Source of the DNA: a virus
Direction: 5' to 3' (one strand)
IMG/VR virus record: IMGVR_UViG_3300037585_005106
Location: 1-28,032 of that record
DNA: 28,032 nt
How positions within the stretch are numbered: position 1 is the stretch's first letter; every line of letters begins with the position of its first letter. This document shows positions 6,549-12,276 of this stretch, in pieces. Made by a program: the position numbers and the translations under genes. The notes beneath the pieces are model-generated. The model was not told where the DNA came from. It saw nothing but the letters and a program-made list of their open reading frames with translations, and did no database searches.

Positions 6549-6616
6549 TAGCAAGTAGCAGGCAAGTAGACTAGGTTAAGACTAGATTAACACCTACAAA
6601 GGCTAACACCTACAAA
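6548..6616 (+). repeat. Cluster of short tandem repeats
   Basis: Three different pairs of short direct repeats follow one another: GTAGCAA/GTAGCAG (6548-6561), GACTAGGTTAA/GACTAGATTAA (6569-6590) and TAACACCTACAAA twice, 16 bases apart (6588-6600 and 6604-6616). The last unit merges into copy 2 of the 32-base repeat. This iteron-like array lies in the 213-base gap between a terminator and the next gene, and could bind a replication or transcription protein. Confidence 0.55.
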
Positions 6617-6636
6617 AACCCTCACTATATTACGGA
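6605..6636 (+). repeat. 32-base early-region repeat, copy 2
   Basis: Second copy of the element at 6266-6297 (27 of 32 identical), ending in CACTATATTACGGA. It lies 96 bases before the ATG at 6733 and overlaps the end of the tandem repeat cluster. See copy 1 for the comparison. Confidence 0.5.
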
Positions 6637-6732
6637 AAGAGAGTGATTGTGGTAACTAACCATCATCTACCACTTTTTCCCACTTTTTAACCTCTTATCT
6701 ATCTATTAACATTGTATAATATATCACTCATC

Positions 6733-6897
6733 ATGAAAAACCTTAATTTTAACCTCAAAGATTTTGCACTTTTAATTGCACTTTTTACTTTAGTTTCTTT
6801 ATCACTTAGTAGTTGTTCTTCAACACACGGAATAAAAGATGGTACTGGAAGCAATGACGGCGCAAGTTGGGGAATGGAAAGAAGATGTGGAAAATGA
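6733..6897 (+). CDS. 54-residue lipoprotein
   Basis: A small predicted lipoprotein starting at ATG 6733. An upstream in-frame TTG at 6712 would place eight extra residues before a clean signal peptide and is rejected. The signal peptide has an early Lys, a hydrophobic core (FALLIALFTLVSLSL) and a lipobox L25-S-S-C28, so mature protein would begin at lipidated C28. The mature part is only about 27 residues (SSTHGIKDGTGSNDG, ending WGMERRCGK). Its TGA overlaps the next start as ATGA. It leads the membrane cassette of early genes. Role unknown; envelope modification or superinfection exclusion are possibilities. Confidence 0.78.
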   Translation: MKNLNFNLKDFALLIALFTLVSLSLSSCSSTHGIKDGTGSNDGASWGMERRCGK

Positions 6898-7105
6898 AGC
6901 TAGAAAGCTTTACAATCGTATTTAATGGTAATGAAGCCATTTAAACAGCAAGTGATAAATGTGGAAGTCAGTACTCTAAGACCGGCATCAGACGAACACG
7001 AAGGAACGCACCTCTGCTGTAATCATTAAGAAAGGACGTGATATTCGTCGTATTCCTAAGCATGAAGACAAACTGCTTTATTTTATTAATCTAAAATTCA
7101 TTCAA
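6894..7105 (+). pseudogene. Small gene in three frames (two apparent +1 shifts)
   Basis: An ATG at 6894 overlaps the lipoprotein stop as ATGA but its frame stops after 16 codons (MKLESFTIVFNGNEAI, TAA 6942-6944). The next frame carries a protein-like segment from about 6940 (FKQQVINVEVSTLRPASDEH) and stops at TAA 7027-7029. The third frame continues from about 7013 (SAVIIKKGRDIRRIPKHEDK, then LLYFIN). Joined by two single-base skips these make one coherent small polar domain of about 65 residues. This can be a decayed gene, two sequencing indels, or programmed +1 shifting: both stops are UAA preceded by a codon ending in U (AUU UAA and CAU UAA). The simpler alternative is a separate 32-residue gene at 6931-7029. 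The third frame runs without a stop into the gene at 7106. Confidence 0.45.
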
Positions 7106-7342
7106 ATGTTAAAATTTATCTTTCAAAAGATTAGCAGAAGTATAGTATTACTTACTGCAGCATGTATTTCTTTTGTGATTGTACATTGTATTTTCACAAC
7201 ATTAATATCATTATTTGGAGACCAATCTTGGTCTTGCATCTTCCAATCAGGAACAGTAGTATTATCATTGATAACTACAGCAGGAATACTTGCTCATTGT
7301 TATCAAGAGTATAACAAACGTTATAGGAAATTTACAAGATGA
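7106..7342 (+). CDS. 78-residue membrane protein, two TM segments
   Basis: ATG at 7106 preceded by a near-exact copy of the leader found before the 6337 gene, which supports this start. Predicted membrane segments are at about residues 12-37 and 47-66, separated by a short loop containing GDQSWSC. The C-terminus is strongly basic (YNKRYRKFTR), so it likely faces the cytoplasm and puts both termini inside. No family recognised. The TGA stop overlaps the next ATG (ATGA). Two-TM proteins of this size in phages include holins and superinfection-exclusion factors. Its location among early genes argues against a holin, but neither can be excluded. Confidence 0.72.
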   Translation: MLKFIFQKISRSIVLLTAACISFVIVHCIFTTLISLFGDQSWSCIFQSGTVVLSLITTAGILAHCYQEYNKRYRKFTR

Positions 7343-7452
7343 TGCGATATTTTATAAATTTCTTAAAAGTGAATGGAATAGCACTATCGTGCTTTCTGTT
7401 CACTCTATTTATTATAATCCTATTGGGTTATAACTTTTATTCACACTATTAG
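7339..7452 (+). CDS. 37-residue single-pass membrane protein
   Basis: ATG at 7339 overlaps the TGA of the preceding gene (ATGA). A second ATG follows immediately at 7342. The product (MMRYFINFLKVNGIALSC, then FLFTLFIIILLGYNFYSHY) is nearly all one transmembrane helix with a short basic N-terminus. Too short for family assignment. The coupled start between two membrane genes is the main evidence. It ends nine bases before the next lipoprotein gene. Confidence 0.6.
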   Translation: MMRYFINFLKVNGIALSCFLFTLFIIILLGYNFYSHY

Positions 7453-7461
7453 ACTTATATT

Positions 7462-7650
7462 ATGAAAATACTATCATTTCTATTACTTGCGATTGCTTTA
7501 AGTAGTTGTAGCATAATGCAAGACTCTTTAACTCATCAACAGAAGTTAGAGAGAGCTAAGATAGAGCATCAAATAAATACGCTCTACAACGATTACAGCT
7601 ATGTCTCTGATTCATTGATGACTGAATATTATAACATCGGAAAACAATGA
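7462..7650 (+). CDS. 62-residue lipoprotein with helical mature part
   Basis: A predicted lipoprotein with a very short signal peptide: MK, then a hydrophobic core (ILSFLLLAIA), then lipobox L13-S-S-C16, the same box as in the lipoprotein at 6733. The mature 46 residues are mostly helical and charged (QQKLERAKIEHQINTLYNDY), with a possible short coiled coil, ending YYNIGKQ. Its TGA overlaps the next ATG (ATGA). Small outer-membrane lipoproteins next to a single-TM, coiled-coil partner are typical of two-component spanins, so an o-spanin role is one possibility. The early position makes envelope remodelling or exclusion equally plausible. Confidence 0.76.
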   Translation: MKILSFLLLAIALSSCSIMQDSLTHQQKLERAKIEHQINTLYNDYSYVSDSLMTEYYNIGKQ

Positions 7651-7745
7651 TTACAGACCCAAGCTCTAGGCGTTACAAACACTTCACTATGTGGATATGG
7701 ATTATCAACATAGCATTTTTAACTTATATTCTTTGGAACGTATGA
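7647..7745 (+). CDS. 32-residue single-pass membrane protein
   Basis: ATG at 7647 overlaps the TGA of the lipoprotein (ATGA), and its own TGA at 7743-7745 overlaps the ATG of the coiled-coil gene (ATGA at 7742). The product has a polar basic N-terminus (MITDPSSRRYKHF) and one membrane segment (TMWIWIINIAFLTYILW). It is too small to classify, but being locked between two genes by four-base overlaps is good evidence that it is translated. Confidence 0.62.
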   Translation: MITDPSSRRYKHFTMWIWIINIAFLTYILWNV

Positions 7746-7900
7746 AACTATATGAACTCAACATTAAACTACTCAAGGCTCAACAACAGCAAATAGAAAC
7801 ATTGACGCATGACCTTGAGATTTTTAAAGATTTATGTAAGAAACTATCTGCACCAATTAAGAAAGAAAAGAAGAAAAAGAAAAAACCAGAAACCATTTAA
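7742..7900 (+). CDS. 52-residue coiled-coil protein with Lys-rich tail
   Basis: The start is taken as ATG 7742, which overlaps the preceding stop (ATGA). A longer in-frame reading from 7691 would duplicate the sequence of the TM gene in another frame and is not favoured. The product is a heptad-like helix (KLYELNIKLLKAQQQQIETL, then HDLEIFKDLCKKL) followed by a run of lysines (KKEKKKKKKPETI). There is no membrane segment of its own. It could partner the adjacent TM peptide; joined, the two would look like a TM plus coiled-coil inner-membrane protein. Function unknown. Confidence 0.65.
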   Translation: MKLYELNIKLLKAQQQQIETLTHDLEIFKDLCKKLSAPIKKEKKKKKKPETI

Positions 7901-7911
7901 AACCATTATTT

Positions 7912-8115
7912 ATGTCGCTATATAGCTACGATGAGGAACTTATGTTAACTCCTTGCGATAAATACATCGCTGAAGAACATTTTAACGACTGTCTAACAGA
8001 GGAAGAACATTATCCAAGCCATAAGTTTGGAGATGTTAGTACTTCTGATATAGATATTTGGATAATTTCGCAAATTGCAGAGTTAGACAAGGATAGCGAT
8101 ATAGCTACATTTTAA
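7912..8115 (+). CDS. 67-residue acidic hypothetical protein
   Basis: Starts at ATG 7912, 11 bases after the preceding stop, and ends TAA 8115. Strongly acidic throughout (YSYDEELMLTPCDKYIAEEH, LTEEEHY, ELDKDSDIATF) with no signal peptide or membrane segment. Such small acidic phage proteins often bind host basic or nucleic-acid-binding proteins or mimic DNA, but nothing specific is visible here. It closes the small-gene cassette before an 84-base AT-rich gap. Confidence 0.68.
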   Translation: MSLYSYDEELMLTPCDKYIAEEHFNDCLTEEEHYPSHKFGDVSTSDIDIWIISQIAELDKDSDIATF

Positions 8116-8199
8116 ACATTTTTACCACATTGTAGGAACTATGGAAAGGAACTGCAGTGTGTTTTTACATTTTTATTCATTTATTAATTTTTATTTATC

Positions 8200-8805
8200 A
8201 TGGAAGAGAAAAACACTCTTAACAGTGGCGATCTTAAATCGCTAAAGCTTGGTCAAACTTTATTGACTAGATTTCGTAGAGTAGCCAATGGATTTATTTC
8301 TATTGAGTTAGCAGAGGTTAAAGAAGGCAATAGCGGCGTGTCTGCCGCATATGTATTTAACAAGTCTGATAGCAGATTTACTCGAAACAGCGCTCGTCGT
8401 GCTTGGCAGAATGGTACAGCCTCAGATTTAGAGGTTGCACTTGGTGTATCATTATCAGATGATGCAGGTTGGACACTTGACGACAACGGAAATGAGGTAT
8501 TAGTAGTTAATATCTTAAATCCTACCGTAACTTTTGAGGGACAGCAGTTCCCAATGAGAGTTCAAATTGTAGAATCAATTGAGGCTGACGATTATAGAGC
8601 AGCAAGAGTTGAGACTATGGCTAAACGTAAAGGAAAGGACGGAGACTTCATTCTACACAATGGAGAGTACATCTTTACTTACTCTAGTATCGTATTCAAT
8701 GAGCCTAATGATGTGCTTTTGAATGCAGATACTCCAGTTGTATTGCCTAAGACTGAAAAGACAGAGGCAATGGTTGACACTACTACAGGTGAGATATTCT
8801 CATAA
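8200..8805 (+). CDS. Hypothetical 201-residue protein
   Basis: A well-composed 201-residue protein with ATG at 8200, in a single-gene transcript ended by a terminator at 8822-8853. The N-terminal 60 residues look beta-rich (TLLTRFRRVANGFISIELAE). A basic patch (FTRNSARRAWQNG) lies at about residues 59-71. The C-terminus is disordered and acidic (EAMVDTTTGEIFS), which recalls the protein-binding tails of single-strand DNA-binding proteins. I do not recognise the family. Its position between the early cassette and the replication module, plus its own terminator, suggests strong and separate expression. It could bind nucleic acid, but this is inference. Confidence 0.82.
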   Translation: MEEKNTLNSGDLKSLKLGQTLLTRFRRVANGFISIELAEVKEGNSGVSAAYVFNKSDSRFTRNSARRAWQNGTASDLEVALGVSLSDDAGWTLDDNGNEVLVVNILNPTVTFEGQQFPMRVQIVESIEADDYRAARVETMAKRKGKDGDFILHNGEYIFTYSSIVFNEPNDVLLNADTPVVLPKTEKTEAMVDTTTGEIFS

Positions 8806-8821
8806 TTAGTATAAAGAAAAT

Positions 8822-8853
8822 GGGTATATCATTTGTTTGGTATACCCGTTTTT
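8822..8853 (+). terminator. Intrinsic terminator overlapping a promoter
   Basis: GGGTATA (8822-8828) and TATACCC (8841-8847) form a seven-pair stem with a 12-base loop, followed by GTTTTT. It lies 16 bases after the stop of the 201-residue gene. The loop contains two TTTG sequences that can serve as the -33 element of the next promoter. Confidence 0.75.
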
Positions 8854-8863
8854 ATTATATTTG
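8832..8863 (+). promoter_or_regulatory. Bacteroidetes-type promoter for AT-hook gene
   Basis: TTTG (8832-8835), a 20-base spacer, then TATATTTG (8856-8863), a full match to TTTG-N19-21-TAnnTTTG. Predicted start is near 8870, about 43 bases before the ATG at 8913. The -33 element lies in the loop of the upstream terminator. Confidence 0.75.
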
Positions 8864-8912
8864 TAGTAAAGTTATAAAGGAATTTTTAACACTTTTATCT
8901 AATTATTTGATT

Positions 8913-9119
8913 ATGAAGAACATAATTATCAATAACGGGAAGACAACAGTAACCATTTCTGCTTGTCATAACGTTACAGTTTCAGAAAAGTCGATTACTA
9001 TTGACTTAATCACAACCTCGACTAAAACCTATGTACCTAAAAGTACAAAGACTGCGGGTAAGCGTAGAGGTCGTCCATTAGGGTCTAAGAATAGAAAAAA
9101 GACTTCGATGAAGAAATAA
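8913..9119 (+). CDS. 68-residue AT-hook protein
   Basis: Start taken as ATG 8913 (MKNIIINNGKTTVTISACHN). The same frame is open back to an ATG at 8821, but that would translate the terminator and lie before the predicted transcription start, so it is rejected. The first 45 residues look like a small beta-rich domain. The C-terminus (KTAGKRRGRPLGSKNRKK) is a classic AT-hook: the RGRP core flanked by basic residues, which inserts into the minor groove of AT-rich DNA. In an AT-rich phage genome it could act as a nucleoid or regulatory protein. It has its own promoter and a strong terminator, so it is a single-gene unit. AT-hook call good; role unknown. Confidence 0.78.
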   Translation: MKNIIINNGKTTVTISACHNVTVSEKSITIDLITTSTKTYVPKSTKTAGKRRGRPLGSKNRKKTSMKK

Positions 9120-9150
9120 ACATTGTGAATGATGTTTAGATAGCGGTATT

Positions 9151-9172
9151 AGGGGACTTCGGTCCCCTTTTA
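9151..9172 (+). terminator. Intrinsic terminator with UUCG loop
   Basis: AGGGGAC (9151-9157), loop TTCG, GTCCCCT (9162-9168), then TTTACTTCTTT. A seven-pair GC-rich stem after the AT-hook gene. Confidence 0.87.
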
Positions 9173-9200
9173 CTTCTTTAACCCTTTAATAATTAAGATT

Positions 9201-9449
9201 ATGGCTAAAATGAAAGATTTATATCACATGTTACAAACAGGTGAGTATTATAAATACAAAGAGGCGTATGAATTAGCAGAAGCTGAAGGAGTTACAGAGT
9301 ATTTATATAAAGGACAGAAAGTATCTACAGCTCTTGCTAAATACAAAGTAGATTTCGTAGAATTATTTTTAAAAAGTTTAACAGATGATAACATTCGTGA
9401 CAAAAGCACCATCCACCCATACTTCATTTCAGAGCGGGACTATAGATGA
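9201..9449 (+). CDS. Hypothetical 82-residue protein overlapping PolA start
   Basis: ATG at 9201 in the context AAGATTATG, like the 13489 gene. The product is helical and charged (KMKDLYHMLQTGEYYKYKEA, then YELAEAEGVTEYLYKGQKVS), with no recognised family. Its last 65 bases overlap the first codons of the DNA polymerase in another frame, an unusually long overlap that still leaves both sequences protein-like. It is probably co-transcribed with polymerase and could be an accessory factor, but there is no direct sign of that. Confidence 0.72.
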   Translation: MAKMKDLYHMLQTGEYYKYKEAYELAEAEGVTEYLYKGQKVSTALAKYKVDFVELFLKSLTDDNIRDKSTIHPYFISERDYR

Positions 9450-11274
9450 TGTTGTAGATTACTGTAGTAGTGTTAAAGTCCTTGGTGTCGATACAGAAAC
9501 TGAGGGCTTTGATTTTACATGTAAGAAGATGATTATGTTCCAGATTGGGGACGAACATCAGCAATTTGTAATAGATACAAGGTTTGTAAGCATTGAACCT
9601 TTAAGAGAGATACTTGAGAGCAAAGACATCATCAAGATATTTCACAATGCCAAGTTTGACTACAAGTTCATTAAGAAATGGGCTAATATAGATGTATACA
9701 ATGTATACGATACATACCTTGTAGAAAAGGTAATTACATGTGGAAAAGAGTTACGTTATGGTCTATTGCATTTATGTGATAGATACTTGAACGTAAAATT
9801 AAATAAAGAAGTACGAAATCAATTTGTAGGCTTAACTGGTCAACCATTTAGAGATGATCAGATAGTTTATGGCGCTAAAGATGTAGAATACCTTCTACAG
9901 ATTAGAGAAAAGCAACTACCTAGTATTACCAAATATAATCTTGAGAATGTTGTGGAGCTTGAAAACAGAGCAGTATTATCATTTGCTGATATTGAATACA
10001 ATGGTTTAGATATTGACAGAGATAGCTGGGAAGTTATTGCAAAACGTAGTGAAGAAGAGGCTCTTACAATGAGAGGAGCATTAGATATAATGATTGTAGA
10101 GAATTCTAAATTACAGAAATTTATATCTACAGTTGTACAAACAGATTTATTTACTGACTTTGATGACATTAGAAAGATTGATGTTAAATGGACATCACCT
10201 AAGCAGGTGCTTGAAGTATTTCAAACATTAGTCCCTAAACTAGAGAATGTTAATGGAAAACAAATGTATAAGTATAGATACAAGTTTCCTATTATAGATA
10301 TGTATGTAAAATACAAAGAGAAGATGAAGCTTGCTACTAGTTATGGTAAGGATTTCTTCAAATTTGTATCTAGTGATGGTAAAATACACACTAGTTTTAA
10401 TCAGATTTTAGATACAGGTAGAGTTGCTAGCAGAAAACCTAATATGCAACAGATACCTGCAAATAATAGTTTTAGAAACTGTTTTATTGCTCCTGAAGGA
10501 TGGTGCTTTGTTTCATCGGATTATAGTTCTCAAGAGTTGAACGTCATCGCTTTTGGTAGTAAAGATCCTGTATGGATAGACGCTCTTCAAAGAGGACAAG
10601 ACTTGCATAGTGTATGTGCAGATCTAGTTTATGGTAATGAATGGTTAGCTAGTGCTGAGGATGATTGTAACTACCTTGTAGCTAAAGGAAAGTGCAATTG
10701 TCCCCAGCATAAGATACTTCGTACTAATGTTAAGACAATTAACTTTGGCTTAGCATATGGTATGGGACCTCATAAGTTAGCAGATACACTTAATATTAGT
10801 ACAAAGGATGCGGAAGCATTGATTGTTAAATATTTTGAGGCATTCCCTGCAATTGGTGGATTCTTAGATAAGCTTGGCAACTTCGGTAAGAAGTTTGGGT
10901 ACATCAAGACATTTCCTCCATATAATAGACGACGTTGGTTTCCCAACTGGTATCCTAAAATATGGAATAGTGTGTCAGATAAGATGGAGCTTGGAAGTAT
11001 TGAGAGGGCTTCAAAGAATACACCAATTCAAGGGGCTTCTGCAGACATGACTAAGTTAGCTCTTATTCATATGAGAGACTACATAAAAGCAAATAATGCG
11101 CCAGTTAAATTAGTAATGACAGTGCACGACCAGATTGATACAGTATGCAAAATAGAGTATGCACCTATTTGGGTCGAAGCAATGACAGGATACATGGAGC
11201 ATGCTGCAAAACAAGTTGTTACAAATGGTTTGCTTAAGGCAGACACAAATATTTCAAAATCATGGGAAAAATAG
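9385..11274 (+). CDS. polA: Family A DNA polymerase with 3'-5' exonuclease domain
   Basis: A 629-residue replicative polymerase, shorter than bacterial Pol I because the 5' nuclease domain is absent (a separate FEN gene lies at 23571). The 3'-5' proofreading domain shows Exo I (VDTETEG, D36/E38), Exo II (FHNAKFD, N88/D92) and Exo III (YGAKDVEYL, D166). The polymerase domain shows motif A (SSDYSSQE, D379 and E384), motif B (R446, K450, F454, Y458 in RTNVKTINFGLAYG) and motif C (VMTVHDQID, H581-D582-Q583). The usual motif C is HDE, so the residue after the catalytic Asp is Gln here. Phe454 predicts normal discrimination against dideoxynucleotides. It overlaps its neighbours by 65 and 13 bases, as the core of the replication operon. 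Confidence 0.96.
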   Translation: MITFVTKAPSTHTSFQSGTIDDVVDYCSSVKVLGVDTETEGFDFTCKKMIMFQIGDEHQQFVIDTRFVSIEPLREILESKDIIKIFHNAKFDYKFIKKWANIDVYNVYDTYLVEKVITCGKELRYGLLHLCDRYLNVKLNKEVRNQFVGLTGQPFRDDQIVYGAKDVEYLLQIREKQLPSITKYNLENVVELENRAVLSFADIEYNGLDIDRDSWEVIAKRSEEEALTMRGALDIMIVENSKLQKFISTVVQTDLFTDFDDIRKIDVKWTSPKQVLEVFQTLVPKLENVNGKQMYKYRYKFPIIDMYVKYKEKMKLATSYGKDFFKFVSSDGKIHTSFNQILDTGRVASRKPNMQQIPANNSFRNCFIAPEGWCFVSSDYSSQELNVIAFGSKDPVWIDALQRGQDLHSVCADLVYGNEWLASAEDDCNYLVAKGKCNCPQHKILRTNVKTINFGLAYGMGPHKLADTLNISTKDAEALIVKYFEAFPAIGGFLDKLGNFGKKFGYIKTFPPYNRRRWFPNWYPKIWNSVSDKMELGSIERASKNTPIQGASADMTKLALIHMRDYIKANNAPVKLVMTVHDQIDTVCKIEYAPIWVEAMTGYMEHAAKQVVTNGLLKADTNISKSWEK

Positions 11275-11711
11275 ATATGCTGAAAGAGGCTAAAGTAATA
11301 GATACTGCTTGTGTTAAAATTTTAGCAACCGTCTCTCGTCTAACTGATGTGTCTATAAGAGAGATGAGAGGTAAAACGCGGGCTCACGATGCTGTTGAGG
11401 CTCGTAGAATTTGTATGGTATTGATAAATGATAAACTTAAATATACTTGTACAAGGATTGGTAGGGTTTTTAATAGAGACCATGCAACTGCTTTACATGC
11501 TTTTAAAGTACATGCAAACCTAATGGATGTTGACAAGAACTATCAAGAGTTTTATAGTGTTTGTGCAACCGCAGTTGGCATAGAAAAGATGTCAGATGCC
11601 AAGGATAGGCAAGATATTATTTTAAAGATGGGAGCAAGAATAGAATTTTTAGAGGCAGAAAACGAAGAATTATTAGAGCAGATTAAAGAAATTAAAACTG
11701 TATTAACGTAA
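11262..11711 (+). CDS. DnaA domain IV-like DNA-binding protein with C-terminal coiled coil
   Basis: A 149-residue protein. Residues about 20-88 match the DNA-binding domain IV of DnaA: a helix (ILATVSRLTDVSIREMRGKT), R40 and basic residues, the helix AVEARRICMVLI, then YTCTRIGRVFNRDHATALHA. The DHAT sequence at 73-76 corresponds to the DHST/DHAT signature that contacts the DnaA box. There is no AAA+ ATPase domain. Residues about 115-147 form a probable coiled coil (ARIEFLEAENEELLEQIKEI), likely a dimerisation module. It overlaps polymerase by 13 bases and precedes helicases, so an origin-binding or initiator role is plausible. The domain family is clear; the site it binds is unknown. Confidence 0.85.
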   Translation: MGKIDMLKEAKVIDTACVKILATVSRLTDVSIREMRGKTRAHDAVEARRICMVLINDKLKYTCTRIGRVFNRDHATALHAFKVHANLMDVDKNYQEFYSVCATAVGIEKMSDAKDRQDIILKMGARIEFLEAENEELLEQIKEIKTVLT

Positions 11712-11723
11712 ATATTATTTAAA

Positions 11724-12014
11724 ATGGCTGAAAAAGAAATTGAATTAGAAGGAGAATGGACGGTGACTGTACAGTATGATTTTGATCCAGGAGAACCTGA
11801 GATTCCTTATTATCCTGACGGCAGTGGACATCCAGGAAGTCCTGCTAGTGTTAGTGTGTATGCTGTTTGGGCTACACTTCCTGATACGAGTAAGAATTTA
11901 GTAAAAGTAAATGTTATGGATTTTCTATCAGATACTGGTGTGCTTCATATAGATGATATGGAGGCAAGTATTTTAGAAGACGAAAAAGAAAATTATTTTG
12001 ATCATGAAGACTAA
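11724..12014 (+). CDS. Hypothetical acidic protein (phage GEPEIPYYPDGSGHPGSPA type)
   Basis: A 96-residue acidic protein. It contains the stretch PGEPEIPYYPDGSGHPGSPA at about residues 26-45, a Pro/Gly-rich loop of a type I recall from small proteins in many unrelated phages. After it comes ASVSVYAVWATLPD and an acidic helix and tail (EASILEDEKENYFDHED). The beta-strand/loop pattern fits a small globular domain. It overlaps the wHTH gene after it by 11 bases. The role in replication is unknown. Confidence 0.75.
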   Translation: MAEKEIELEGEWTVTVQYDFDPGEPEIPYYPDGSGHPGSPASVSVYAVWATLPDTSKNLVKVNVMDFLSDTGVLHIDDMEASILEDEKENYFDHED

Positions 12015-12276
12015 TGTAAATAGTAAATCGATAGAGTCATATAAGACATTGTCCAAGGATAATACACTAACCAAAAGACAAGTTGAAGTACTTGTCTGTT
12101 TAAAGAATGAGTTAGGGCAAGCAACAAATCGTATGATTGCTAAAAAACTTGGCTGGGACATTAATAGAGTAACTGGACGTGTAACAGAACTTAGAGATAA
12201 AGGACTTGTTACACATGCAGGAGACTATTATGATACAGAAACAGAAAGAACAGTGAACTTATGGAAGTGCAGTTAA
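12004..12276 (+). CDS. Winged helix-turn-helix protein (MarR/Lrp-like fold)
   Basis: A 90-residue protein from ATG 12004; an in-frame TTG at 11998 is an alternative start two codons earlier. Residues about 22-75 read as a winged helix: LTKRQVEVLVCLKNELG, then RMIAKKLGWDINRVTGRVTE (HTH), LRDKGLVTHAGDYYDTETER (wing) and LWKCS. This pattern occurs in MarR-like regulators and in phage proteins that sense DNA. It overlaps the helicase gene start (12261) by 16 bases and the preceding gene by 11 bases. Probably DNA-binding; the target is not visible. Confidence 0.78.
   Translation: MKTNVNSKSIESYKTLSKDNTLTKRQVEVLVCLKNELGQATNRMIAKKLGWDINRVTGRVTELRDKGLVTHAGDYYDTETERTVNLWKCS

Noticed and set aside
8820-8912. 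Longer reading of the AT-hook protein from 8820
   Set aside because: It would begin in the terminator before the predicted transcription start and adds a hydrophobic stretch that looks like non-coding sequence.
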